Shown piece after piece: positions 26,344 to 37,563 of a DNA stretch of 64,000 nucleotides. The number at the start of each line of letters is the position of its first letter. Positions within the stretch are counted from its first letter, which is position 1. The position numbers and the translations under genes are program-made. Source of the DNA: Hujiaoplasma nucleasis (GTDB taxonomy: Bacteria > Bacillota_I > Bacilli_A > Izemoplasmatales > Hujiaoplasmataceae). The stretch is from the NCBI RefSeq assembly GCF_013745115.1, contig NZ_CP051151.1, positions 248,001 to 312,000 on the forward strand, written 5' to 3'. The notes below the pieces were generated by a model, which was not told where the DNA came from, searched no databases, and saw only the letters and a program-made list of their open reading frames with translations.

Positions 26344-27357
26344 ATGACTGAAAGACAAGAAAAAATACTTAAATTAATTGTTGATGAGTATGTTAAATCA
26401 GCTGAACCTGTGGGTTCAAAATCTTTGTCAGAACTTTTAAATGTTTCGAGTGCAACCATAAGAAATGAAATGAGTGTTCTTGAAGATGAAGGTTATATAG
26501 AAAAAACCCACACATCATCAGGTAGAATACCTTCGGAAAAAGGTTATCGTTATTACATAGAAACAGTAGCTAAGACGATAGAAGATGATACTGATGGTTT
26601 TTTTGAGTTCGAACAGATATTTGCTAATAAAGAAGCAGAAAGAGATATTATTATAAAAGAAGCGATTAATTTACTTTCAGAAGCTACAAATTGTACAGCT
26701 ATTTCCCTTGGCCCTAATGCATATCACTCAAAAGTGAAAAAGGTGCAAATGGTTCAATTGAGTCCAACGCACGGACTAATACTGGTAATTACTAATTATG
26801 GTTACGTGGAATCTAAGGAAATTACTTTAGATGAACGAATGGATGTTGAAGAACTAACAAAAGTCATTGATTTACTTAATGAGTTGTTGAAGGATACACC
26901 AATTTCAAAAGTATCAGAAAAATTACACTATGAAATAGAACATAATCAAATTAAAGAGTTATTAAAATATAGAGAAACAATTGTTGAGTCTTTTATTGAA
27001 GCATTTTCTAAATTCGCACAATCTAGATACTATTTAACAGGTTCTTCAAACATGCTATATCAACCTGAATTTAATGATATTGATAAACTTAGAGAGTTCA
27101 TTTCTACCATTGAAAATAAAGAGATTTTTAAAATAGTTGATACAGAAGAAGAGGGCATTTCTGTAAAAATCGGTACTGAAAATCAAATTACATCCTTAAA
27201 TGATATTACAGTTATATCATCAACATACGATACCATAGATGGAGAGAAGGGTACAGTTTCACTGGTTGGTCCGAAGAGAATGGACTATCGAAAAGCCATA
27301 CCTTTAATAAAATATATTGCAAAACACATACAAAAATTATATGAAGAGGAGTCATAA
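26344..27357 (+). CDS. hrcA: Heat-inducible transcription repressor HrcA
   Basis: A 337-residue repressor that binds CIRCE elements and is kept active by chaperones. The N-terminal winged helix (about 1-75) includes SAEPVGSKSL and the recognition segment SSATIRNEMSVLEDEGYIEK; the dimerisation and inserted domains follow. It is the first gene of hrcA-grpE-dnaK-dnaJ, directly below two CIRCE sites, so it represses its own operon. Length and order are typical of Bacillota and Acholeplasma-like groups. Confidence 0.97.
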   Translation: MTERQEKILKLIVDEYVKSAEPVGSKSLSELLNVSSATIRNEMSVLEDEGYIEKTHTSSGRIPSEKGYRYYIETVAKTIEDDTDGFFEFEQIFANKEAERDIIIKEAINLLSEATNCTAISLGPNAYHSKVKKVQMVQLSPTHGLILVITNYGYVESKEITLDERMDVEELTKVIDLLNELLKDTPISKVSEKLHYEIEHNQIKELLKYRETIVESFIEAFSKFAQSRYYLTGSSNMLYQPEFNDIDKLREFISTIENKEIFKIVDTEEEGISVKIGTENQITSLNDITVISSTYDTIDGEKGTVSLVGPKRMDYRKAIPLIKYIAKHIQKLYEEES

Positions 27358-27358
27358 T

Positions 27359-29844
<2,486 letters not shown>

Positions 29845-29877
29845 TCAATTTAATCAAATTAGAAACGGGGTGAGTCT

Positions 29878-30999
29878 ATGAGCAAGAGGGATTATTATGA
29901 AGTGTTGGGTTTAGACAAATCAGCATCAGCTGATGATATTAAAAAAGCTTATCGTAAACTTGCTAAAAAATATCACCCTGATGTTTCTACTGAAAAAGAT
30001 GCTGAAAGCAAATTTAAGGAAGTTCAAGAAGCTTATGATGTTCTTTCAGATGATCAAAAGAAGGCACAATACGATCAATTTGGACATGAAGCACCTGGCG
30101 GTGGCTTCGGTCAAGGTGGTTTTGGTGGCGGCTTTGGGGATTTTGATTTCAGCGATATATTTTCTTCTTTCTTTGGTGGAGGTGCTTCTAGACAAAGAAG
30201 TACAAGAAACTCTCCAAGAAAAGGTTCTGATATACGCAGGGTTATGAATATTTCTTTTGAAGATTCTGTGTTTGGTAAATCCGAAAAAATTTCAATTCCA
30301 GTTTATGATGAGTGTCATGTATGTCATGGGTCAGGCGCTGAATCTGATAAAGATATAAAGACTTGTTCTCAGTGTCATGGTCAAGGAACTGTAATTGTAG
30401 AGCAACAAACTATATTCGGTATGTCTAGAACACAAACGACATGTCCGAAATGTGGTGGAACTGGAAAAGAGATTAAAAATAAATGCTCCAATTGCCATGG
30501 TGAAGGTGTTGAACGTGTGACAAAAAATGTTGAAGTTAAAGTACCTGCAGGTATCGATAATAATCAACATATTAGACTTGCTGGATATGGGAATAAAGGC
30601 CAAAATGGTGGCCCTAATGGTGACTTGTATATTTTAATTAAAGTCAACCCTTCAGATATTTTTACTCGTCAAGGTGATGATATCATTATTACCCATCCAA
30701 TCACTTTCTCTCAAGCGGCTTTAGGAGACGAAATAAAAGTCAAAACTCCTTATGGAGACGTTATGTTAAAAATCCCTGCAGGAACTCAATCAGATTCAAA
30801 ATTTAGGTTAAGAGGCAAAGGGATGACTAATGTTAGAACTAAACAAAAAGGTGATCAACATGTCATTGTTGAAGTTGTAACCCCTAAGAAGTTAAGTCCT
30901 GAACAAAAGAAATTATTTGAACAATTATCAAAGGTAGAAGACAAACCAAATGATAACCCATCTATATGGGAAAAGTTTAAATCTAATTTTTCAAAATAA
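29878..30999 (+). CDS. dnaJ: Chaperone protein DnaJ (Hsp40)
   Basis: A 373-residue type-I Hsp40. The J domain (about 1-70) has the HPD motif at 33-35 that stimulates DnaK. A Gly/Phe-rich linker follows (about 75-115), then four zinc-binding repeats ([32 protein letters not shown]) and the C-terminal substrate-binding domains. It is the last gene of the heat-shock operon, and its stop codon forms part of the terminator hairpin. Confidence 0.98.
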   Translation: MSKRDYYEVLGLDKSASADDIKKAYRKLAKKYHPDVSTEKDAESKFKEVQEAYDVLSDDQKKAQYDQFGHEAPGGGFGQGGFGGGFGDFDFSDIFSSFFGGGASRQRSTRNSPRKGSDIRRVMNISFEDSVFGKSEKISIPVYDECHVCHGSGAESDKDIKTCSQCHGQGTVIVEQQTIFGMSRTQTTCPKCGGTGKEIKNKCSNCHGEGVERVTKNVEVKVPAGIDNNQHIRLAGYGNKGQNGGPNGDLYILIKVNPSDIFTRQGDDIIITHPITFSQAALGDEIKVKTPYGDVMLKIPAGTQSDSKFRLRGKGMTNVRTKQKGDQHVIVEVVTPKKLSPEQKKLFEQLSKVEDKPNDNPSIWEKFKSNFSK

Positions 31000-31026
31000 T
31001 ACCAGAGCAATCTGGTATTTTTTTTT
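30998..31026 (+). terminator. Intrinsic terminator after dnaJ
   Basis: A 9-bp stem AATACCAGA/TCTGGTATT (30998-31006 with 31011-31019) has a GCAA loop and is followed by a run of T. The left arm begins in the dnaJ stop codon. Confidence 0.9.
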
Positions 31027-31046
31027 ATATTTTTTTATACTTTCTA

Positions 31047-31075
31047 TTTACAAATTAGTTAGGATATATTATACT
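31047..31075 (+). promoter_or_regulatory. Promoter of the padR-jetABC operon
   Basis: TTTACA (31047-31052) and TATACT (31070-31075) are spaced by 17 bp. The predicted start is near 31082, immediately before a dense set of repeats, so downstream operators can block initiation or elongation. Confidence 0.65.
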
Positions 31076-31090
31076 ATAAACAGATTAAGT

Positions 31091-31120
31091 ATAAACAAAT
31101 TATACATAAACAAATTATAC
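31091..31120 (+). repeat. Two tandem copies of a 15-bp operator-like repeat
   Basis: ATAAACAAATTATAC occurs twice without a gap (31091-31105 and 31106-31120). The first copy also forms an inverted repeat GTATAA/TTATAC (31089-31094 with 31100-31105). This is a likely PadR binding region. Confidence 0.75.
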
Positions 31121-31139
31121 TTAAATCATTTAAGTATAA
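31115..31139 (+). promoter_or_regulatory. Perfect 25-bp palindrome before padR, probable PadR operator
   Basis: The 12-bp arm TTATACTTAAAT (31115-31126) is mirrored exactly at 31128-31139 around a single C at 31127. It ends 1 bp before the GGAGG ribosome-binding site and overlaps the tandem repeats. Autoregulation by the PadR protein is the simplest reading. Confidence 0.75.
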
Positions 31140-31153
31140 AGGAGGTGATGATA

Positions 31154-31504
31154 ATGACCAAAAATAGCGATCATATTAGGGGTTTTACAGATTACTTTAT
31201 ATTGTCTATACTAGAAAAATATGATAGTTATGGATATGAAATAGCTAAAATAATTGAAACTGTTAGCAAAGAAAATATTAATTTAAATGAAGCAACTTTA
31301 TATATTGCTTTGAAACGTTTGTTAAATGAAGGAAAAATATCGACTTATAAACAAAAAAATAAAAAGGGTATCTCGCGTCGTTATTATCGTCTCAACGATG
31401 AAGGGAAGAAGCAATTAAAAACTTTTAGAAAAGAATGGATCAACTTAGAAAATACATTAACCACCTTAGTAAGTGGAAAATTTAAATATGAGCGTTATGA
31501 GTAA
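31154..31504 (+). CDS. PadR-family regulator of the jetABC-like operon
   Basis: A 116-residue PadR winged-helix protein. Family features are the N-terminal helix (HIRGFTDYFILSILEKYDSYG), the wing region (LNEATLYIALKRLLNEGKI) and RRYYRLNDEGKKQLKTFRKEW. It is short, with a brief C-terminal helix. ATG 31154 is chosen for its spacing from GGAGG at 31141-31145. It lies 12 bp before the JetA-like gene and heads that operon, an uncommon arrangement that suggests ligand- or stress-controlled expression. Confidence 0.88.
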   Translation: MTKNSDHIRGFTDYFILSILEKYDSYGYEIAKIIETVSKENINLNEATLYIALKRLLNEGKISTYKQKNKKGISRRYYRLNDEGKKQLKTFRKEWINLENTLTTLVSGKFKYERYE

Positions 31505-31516
31505 GGATGTGAGACA

Positions 31517-32920
31517 ATGGATGTATTTAATATTATACCTAATCAATTTTTTAATTTATTAACAGGCAAGAATAGAACGATTTATGTGAATTGTTTACTT
31601 GAACTTTTTAGAGTTTATGAACAGGGTTCAATTTTAGGAATGGATAAAGATATAGCTAGACAAGTTGTTACTGACTATCTTGACATTAATCCTCTTGAAG
31701 AAGAACTAGATGATATCGAGGATACTTCAGAGTTAACTAATAGAGATAGAGCTAACCAAATACTACGACGTCTTGAAAAAACTGAATGGATTGATATTGA
31801 CGTTAATAATAATTATGAAGAAATTTTAAATTTTAGAGATTATTCAATTACAATTATTGAGGCCTTAAAAGATATATCTTCTGATGGTTTTTATGAGGAT
31901 TTTGATGATGATGGCCATGAATTTAGAGGATATATATATACATCTTACTCTTTGCTAAATAGTGATTTTGGAGAGTATGCGATGGTTTTAGAACAAGTAT
32001 ATAAAAATACATTGGCTTTTGTTAGAGAGATTAGAAAACTTGATTCTAGGTTAAAATTTTATATTAAAACCATTGTAGATAACTCTGAAATTAAAGATTT
32101 AATTAACTTATTAGTCAATTACAAGACAGAGTTAATGGATAAAGCATATCGGAGATTAAAAACGAGTGATAATATCAATAAATATCGTAATGTTATTGTT
32201 CAAAAACTAGAACAAATGCAGGAAGATAAGTATATCATGGAAATTTTGGCAAAAGAACATTTGGTTAAATCACATAATAATTCTGATATTGCCATGATGA
32301 AAGTTAATAAAAAAATAGACGATATCATCGATATTTATAATTCAGTTTCTTACATAATTGATGAAATTGATAATAAAAACAAAGTTTATGTAAATACGAC
32401 GATTGCTAAAATTAAGTTCTTACTATCAGATGATGAAAATGTTATTTCTAAATTAAGTAAAATTCTTAGATATACATCTGAAACCATTAAGGATAATCAA
32501 ACTATAAAAGCATTAAATACAATCAGACCAATGTTTACCTTATCTTCTTACCAACAAATATCGAAAAACTCATTATATACTCCAAGAGGTATTTATAAAC
32601 GCATTGAAAATCAATTCTTAGAATCAACCAATCATGAGTTTGATCAAAGTCTTAAAGATGATTTTTATAAAGAATTTGAAGCTCATTACTCTGAAGAAGT
32701 TATCGATAGATACTTAAAAGAATATTTCAGCCGTAATTCTGTGATTAAGGCGAGTGAAATAATTAAAGATGATATGACAGATGAAGCCATATTAAGATTA
32801 CTTTATATCTTAGTCTATGCTGGAGATGAAATGAATTATTATATTCAACCATTAAATAGAAAAATTAATAATCCAAGATTTGTCATTGATGATTTTGAGA
32901 TTATAAAGGGGGAAAATTAA
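31517..32920 (+). CDS. jetA: JetA/MksF-like kleisin subunit (DUF5716-type Wadjet)
   Basis: A 467-residue protein resembling the JetA family of Wadjet systems with DUF5716-type JetA, equivalent to the MukF/MksF kleisin. The N-terminal opening FNIIPNQFFNLLTGKNRTIYVNCLLELF is characteristic. The middle is a long helical region, and the C-terminus resembles a winged-helix domain that would contact the SMC head. The order JetA-JetB-JetC and the 0-bp gap to the next gene support the call. It would bridge the JetC ATPase heads in a DNA-loop-extruding complex. Confidence 0.82.
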   Translation: MDVFNIIPNQFFNLLTGKNRTIYVNCLLELFRVYEQGSILGMDKDIARQVVTDYLDINPLEEELDDIEDTSELTNRDRANQILRRLEKTEWIDIDVNNNYEEILNFRDYSITIIEALKDISSDGFYEDFDDDGHEFRGYIYTSYSLLNSDFGEYAMVLEQVYKNTLAFVREIRKLDSRLKFYIKTIVDNSEIKDLINLLVNYKTELMDKAYRRLKTSDNINKYRNVIVQKLEQMQEDKYIMEILAKEHLVKSHNNSDIAMMKVNKKIDDIIDIYNSVSYIIDEIDNKNKVYVNTTIAKIKFLLSDDENVISKLSKILRYTSETIKDNQTIKALNTIRPMFTLSSYQQISKNSLYTPRGIYKRIENQFLESTNHEFDQSLKDDFYKEFEAHYSEEVIDRYLKEYFSRNSVIKASEIIKDDMTDEAILRLLYILVYAGDEMNYYIQPLNRKINNPRFVIDDFEIIKGEN

Positions 32921-33532
32921 ATGATTTTGGAAAATTTCGAAGAACTAAATGTAGGGCAACAAAAGCTATTTGCTAAAACATGTTTAAGATTATTACAAAA
33001 TAGCTTTTTAGCTAAGGACAAAGAAGATAATAAGGAGATGTATTATTTCATTATTTCTTTTAAACAATACTTTGATGAATATTTTGATGTGATGGAATTT
33101 GATTTAATTTTAGATAGGGAGATGGGTGCAGTACAATTAGTGCATCGTGAAAATAACAATTTATTAAGACTTAAAAAAGATGAATCTATAGTTTTGCTTA
33201 TCTTAAGAATTTTATTCCATGAACATTTAGTAAAGACTTCTATCAATGATAATGTTGTTATTAAAGTTGACGAGATACATGACTACTATGATTCTCTTGA
33301 GTTAAAGAAAAAAATTAATAAAACTGATTTGGTTAAAATTCTTAGATTATTTAAAAAATATAATTTGATAGAAACACTTGGAGATATTACTAAGTCATCT
33401 ACACCAATCATAATTTACCCAACTATTTTACTTGCAATTAATACGCAAACGATAAATGATGTCTATAATATAATCTCTCATATTGAAAATAAGAATGGAA
33501 GTGAAAAAAATGAAAAAACTTTCGAAAATTAG
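32921..33532 (+). CDS. jetB: JetB/MksE-like subunit (DUF6063-like)
   Basis: A 203-residue protein with an alpha-helical, two-winged-helix character typical of MukE/MksE/JetB subunits (DUF6063-like in this Wadjet type). It starts immediately after the JetA stop, with AAAGGGGGA upstream, and overlaps the JetC start by 23 bp. The call rests mainly on size, operon position and helical pattern, because these subunits diverge strongly. It would bind the kleisin and DNA. Confidence 0.75.
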   Translation: MILENFEELNVGQQKLFAKTCLRLLQNSFLAKDKEDNKEMYYFIISFKQYFDEYFDVMEFDLILDREMGAVQLVHRENNNLLRLKKDESIVLLILRILFHEHLVKTSINDNVVIKVDEIHDYYDSLELKKKINKTDLVKILRLFKKYNLIETLGDITKSSTPIIIYPTILLAINTQTINDVYNIISHIENKNGSEKNEKTFEN

Positions 33533-36500
33533 ACTTATCAATTGGCATTATTTTTCTAATGAAACAATAAATATAAAAAATAATACCCTGATTACAGGTC
33601 AAAACGCCACTGGTAAATCAACCATTGTTGATGCAATAGCTTTTGTATTAACTGCAGGAGATCAAATATTCAACTTAGCTGCTAATGATAAAAGTAAACG
33701 TGATTTAAGAGGCTATGTTAAATGTAAGTTAGGAATTGATAATCAAGAGTATTTAAGAGCAGGAGATACGACAGGTCATGTGGCTCTTGAATTTTATGAC
33801 GAAGTCAAAGACGAATATTTTACTGTAGGGACTGTTATTGATATTGTTGGAGAAATCATTCCTCCAAAAGTAATCTTCTATGAATATCATGATAAGATTA
33901 ATGAAGAGTTGTTTGTTGATGATGAAGGCATTATTCTTACAACACTTAATTTCAAAAAAATTAAGTTAAGCAAAAAAATATACTTAACTAGAAGAGAAGC
34001 AAAAGCTGCTTTTAGGAAAAAATTCGGTTCTATCAATGAAAATTATTTTAGCTTATTGCCAAAAGCTTTGGCATTTAAACCTATTTCAGATGTAAAGGAA
34101 TTTATCTATAAGTATTTACTTGAAGAAAGAGTATTAGATGTTGAATCAATTAAAGAATCTATTAGGGCATATAAAGATTTAGAAGCGACACTAAAGATTA
34201 TTAAGGAAAAAGTAAAAGATTTAGATGATATAGCTCAAACATATGAAGAGATTAAAGACAATATTTCTCAAAAAGAGTTTTATGAATATTTCTTAAAACT
34301 GCTTGAAGTAGAATCTATTAAAGATAATATCGATAAAGAGAATAAAAAATTAGATAAAGTTATACTTGATAAAGAACAAAACAATAAGTTGATTCAAGAA
34401 CTATCTGATCAGCTAGAAATACTTGATGAAAGATCTAAAGAAGTCTATTCAATGTTGTCAAACAATGATACTTTTAAAGCTGCTGAGATATATGATAAAG
34501 AAATGAATGACTTAACTAAAAAGATTAATGAACAATCAGAAATGCGTCAGTATGCTGCTACTAAAGCTAAATCAATAAAAGAAATTATAGAAGACTTAAA
34601 TAGCGAGTATGATCAAAAAACTTATAAACAATTAGGTAAAATTGATTTAACAAATATTGATGATGAAAACTATGAATCAACAAAGTTAAAACTGATTCAA
34701 ATAGAAAAAGATTTAGATGAAGTCTTAGATCAAAACCGTTCAGAATTCGGAAAACTTAATCATGTAAAACAAGAAATTGTTGAAGAAATTAATGATGTAT
34801 ACCAAACCTTAAAAGGTTTAGAAAACAATAAGCTTAAGTATGATCCTATGATTGTTCGGTTGCAATCAAGTATAATTGATGGGGTTAAACAACAATATAA
34901 TGTAGATATCAATGTTCATGTTCTATGTGAACTTTTAGAAGTGACTGACCCTAAGTGGCAAGATACTATTGAAGATTATTTAGGAAGACAGAGATTCAAC
35001 TTGATTGTTGAACCAAGGTATTTTGATTTAGCATTATCAGTATATAATCAAATTAAAGATTCAATGCAAATATATGGTGTTGGTCTAGTAAATACAAAGA
35101 AAATTCAACAATTTGATCAATTTAGGCCAAATTCTTTAGCCTCAATAATTGACTCAGATAATAAAGATGCCAAAAATTTCATAAACATGATTTGTGGTAA
35201 TTTAATCATGGTTGATTCAGTCAATGAACTAGAAAACTATTCACAAGCAATCACTTTAAATGGTATGGTATATAGATCGTTTACAGTAAGGTCATTATTT
35301 AAACTAAAAGATAAACCATTTATAGGTAAAAATGCTAAAGCTTCACAATTAGAAACTTGGAGAAAAAAAGCAAAAGAATTATCACTAGATCATCAAAGAA
35401 TCAATAAGAAAATGAATGATATTACTGAAGAAAACTCTTTAATAAAAAGGTTAAATTTAAGTAACTTTATATCTATGCTCAAAAATTACTATTCACTAGA
35501 TACATTAAAAGAAAAACGTAAAGCTTTGGCTGAAAAGAAAAGAAACTTGCCTCAAGAAAGTTTAAAAGATTTAAGGGTAGAATATGAGCATATTAGAGAA
35601 GAAATTTCATCTTATAATATCAGTCGACAAAAAGCTTATGAGAAAAATGGGTCATTAAATAATAAAGAATCTAATTGTCATGAAAATCTACTAATGTTTG
35701 AAGAAAGTTTAAATACATTAAATAGAACAATTTCTAAGCAAGTAGAAGAAAATCCAGTCTTAAAGGATAAAGCTCAAACTTTATTTAATGAAGAAATTCA
35801 AAGTCAAGGTATTCAAAATATATTAGAGGCATATAAAGAAAAAATTACTAAGGAACTTAACAATATTGATAATTTAGAAGATGCTTTAAGAAGCAAACAA
35901 ATTCAATACACTCAAAAATATAATTTAAGCTATCAATTTGGTCTACAATATATTGATGAATATCTAGACGAAAGAAACAAGTTAGTTAAATCAGAACTTG
36001 TTAAGTATGAATCTAAAGTTAGAGAAGCTAGAGAAGTGGCAGAAAAATTATTTAAAGAAGATTTTATGTCAAAATTAAGACATTATATCATTTCAGCACA
36101 AGATGAGATCAAGAAAATCAATGAGACTTTAAAAAATATACGTTTTGGTGAAGATTCTTATGAATTTATTTTCCCTAAGAGTAAAGAATATGGGGACTAT
36201 TACGACATGGTATTATCAGAAGAAGCAATTAAATCAGGTGAAGAAATTTTTAATTATGATTTTGAAATGAAATACCAACGTCAATTGGAAGAGTTGTTTA
36301 TTAATTTAGCTTCAGAAGATTTAAATTCAAAAGGCAGTGTTAATAAATTTACGGATTACAGGACCTATATGGATTATGATATATTGATTACTAATACTTC
36401 GGGAGATAGAATTAATTACTCTAAAGTATTTAAAGAAAAATCTGGTGGAGAAACTCAAGTACCTTTCTATGTTGCAACACTAGCATCTTTTGTAAGAGTA

Positions 36501-36752
36501 TTCGATCAAGCTTCTAGAAAAGTCAATCAAGAGTCTATAGGACTAATCTTGTTTGATGAAGTGTTTGATAAAATGGACTCATCAAGAATCAAAGCAATGA
36601 TGAAGTTTATCCAACAGTTACCGGTTCAAATTATGCTTTCAACGCCACCACAAAAAATGGAAATATTACAAAAGTATACCGATACTACAGTAATAACTTT
36701 GAGAGATGGAAAAAAAGCAAGAACTCTACAGATGAACAAACAAGTCGCATAA
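33510..36752 (+). CDS. jetC: JetC/MksB-like SMC ATPase
   Basis: A 1080-residue SMC-type ATPase. Walker A GQNATGKST (30-38) is near the N-terminus; the ABC signature SGGE (978-981) and Walker B LILFDE (1012-1017) are near the C-terminus, separated by long coiled-coil arms around a putative hinge (about 470-560). All ATP-binding motifs are intact. ATG 33510 is chosen for GGAAGTG 6 bp upstream. It is the motor of a Wadjet/MukBEF-like complex. A JetD nuclease gene would normally follow, but the next gene is rsmE. Confidence 0.88.
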   Translation: MKKLSKIRLINWHYFSNETINIKNNTLITGQNATGKSTIVDAIAFVLTAGDQIFNLAANDKSKRDLRGYVKCKLGIDNQEYLRAGDTTGHVALEFYDEVKDEYFTVGTVIDIVGEIIPPKVIFYEYHDKINEELFVDDEGIILTTLNFKKIKLSKKIYLTRREAKAAFRKKFGSINENYFSLLPKALAFKPISDVKEFIYKYLLEERVLDVESIKESIRAYKDLEATLKIIKEKVKDLDDIAQTYEEIKDNISQKEFYEYFLKLLEVESIKDNIDKENKKLDKVILDKEQNNKLIQELSDQLEILDERSKEVYSMLSNNDTFKAAEIYDKEMNDLTKKINEQSEMRQYAATKAKSIKEIIEDLNSEYDQKTYKQLGKIDLTNIDDENYESTKLKLIQIEKDLDEVLDQNRSEFGKLNHVKQEIVEEINDVYQTLKGLENNKLKYDPMIVRLQSSIIDGVKQQYNVDINVHVLCELLEVTDPKWQDTIEDYLGRQRFNLIVEPRYFDLALSVYNQIKDSMQIYGVGLVNTKKIQQFDQFRPNSLASIIDSDNKDAKNFINMICGNLIMVDSVNELENYSQAITLNGMVYRSFTVRSLFKLKDKPFIGKNAKASQLETWRKKAKELSLDHQRINKKMNDITEENSLIKRLNLSNFISMLKNYYSLDTLKEKRKALAEKKRNLPQESLKDLRVEYEHIREEISSYNISRQKAYEKNGSLNNKESNCHENLLMFEESLNTLNRTISKQVEENPVLKDKAQTLFNEEIQSQGIQNILEAYKEKITKELNNIDNLEDALRSKQIQYTQKYNLSYQFGLQYIDEYLDERNKLVKSELVKYESKVREAREVAEKLFKEDFMSKLRHYIISAQDEIKKINETLKNIRFGEDSYEFIFPKSKEYGDYYDMVLSEEAIKSGEEIFNYDFEMKYQRQLEELFINLASEDLNSKGSVNKFTDYRTYMDYDILITNTSGDRINYSKVFKEKSGGETQVPFYVATLASFVRVFDQASRKVNQESIGLILFDEVFDKMDSSRIKAMMKFIQQLPVQIMLSTPPQKMEILQKYTDTTVITLRDGKKARTLQMNKQVA

Positions 36753-36757
36753 GATAA

Positions 36758-36788
36758 TAGGCCATAATTTTTATGGCCTAATATTTTT
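36758..36788 (+). terminator. Intrinsic terminator after jetC
   Basis: A 10-bp stem TAGGCCATAA/TTATGGCCTA (36758-36767 with 36771-36780) has a TTT loop and is followed by an AT-rich tail with TTTTT. It closes the padR-jetABC operon, confirming that no further jet gene is co-transcribed. Confidence 0.8.
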
Positions 36789-36816
36789 GAAAATATAGGT
36801 TTTATGGTAATATAGT
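36787..36816 (+). promoter_or_regulatory. Possible promoter of rsmE-mtaB
   Basis: TTGAAA (36787-36792) and TATAGT (36811-36816) are spaced by 18 bp. They lie between the jetC terminator and rsmE. Confidence 0.4.
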
Positions 36817-36843
36817 TATAGTTATTTTTGAATGGGTGAATGT

Positions 36844-37563
36844 ATGCAAAGATATTTTATTGAAAAAAATCATATTGAAGCAGATAAAGTATGTATCTAT
36901 GGTAAAGATCATCATCATATGAAAAATGTGATGAGATTTAAACCTGGAGATCAAGTCGTAGTCAATACCTATGATGGTTTTGTCTACTTGGCTCAAATAC
37001 TTGATTTTGCAAAAGACTATACTGAACTTTCACTCATAAAAAGCATGGAAGCTAAGAATATAAATTATCATTTGGATTTAGGTCTTAGTTTGACTAAAAA
37101 AGATGCTTTTGAGTTGGCGTTAAAAAAAATTACTGAACTTGGAGTATCTGGAATTATTCCTCTAGAGACTGAGAGATCAATCATCAATATTAAAGATTAT
37201 GAGAAAAAGAAAGAAAGGTATTTAACAATACTTAAAGAAAGCGCTGAACAATCGGAAAGAAATCAAATACCTCTTATTTATGATATAACTCAAATAGGAG
37301 ATTTGAATACAAAAATTTATGATTATTTATTTGTGGCGTACGCTAGAGAAGATCATATGACTTTAAAGAGTCAATTGACAGAAATTAAGAGTTCAGACAA
37401 GGTATTGGTAGTTATTGGCCCTGAAGGTGGTTTTTCAAAGACTGAAATTAAGAATTTGAAAGAGAAGGGTTTTGTTAGTGTCTCTTTAGGTGATACAATT
37501 TTAAGAGCAGAAACTGCAGCCATGTACATTGCTTCAGTTTTTAGATTTATGGTAGGTGAGTAG
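36844..37563 (+). CDS. rsmE: 16S rRNA m3U1498 methyltransferase RsmE
   Basis: A 239-residue SPOUT-class methyltransferase that modifies U1498 of 16S rRNA using S-adenosylmethionine. The N-terminal PUA-like domain (RYFIEKNHIEADKVCIYGKDHHHMKNVMR) is followed by the knotted domain with IGPEGGFSKTEI and LGDTILRAETAAMYI, the SAM-binding signatures. ATG 36844 is preferred because MQRYF is the normal family start and GGGTG lies upstream. The mtaB ATG overlaps its stop region, forming a small operon. Confidence 0.94.
   Translation: MQRYFIEKNHIEADKVCIYGKDHHHMKNVMRFKPGDQVVVNTYDGFVYLAQILDFAKDYTELSLIKSMEAKNINYHLDLGLSLTKKDAFELALKKITELGVSGIIPLETERSIINIKDYEKKKERYLTILKESAEQSERNQIPLIYDITQIGDLNTKIYDYLFVAYAREDHMTLKSQLTEIKSSDKVLVVIGPEGGFSKTEIKNLKEKGFVSVSLGDTILRAETAAMYIASVFRFMVGE

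Noticed and set aside
31091-31139. Possible mini CRISPR or mobile-element end
   Set aside because: Only two abutting repeats, no spacers and no cas genes; position between promoter and padR fits an operator.
30950-31153. N-terminal extension of the PadR protein reaching back into dnaJ
   Set aside because: It would cross a terminator, promoter and operator; a strong ribosome-binding site serves ATG 31154.
36753-37563. Hidden jetD downstream of jetC
   Set aside because: A terminator follows jetC, and the next gene is clearly rsmE with its SPOUT motifs.
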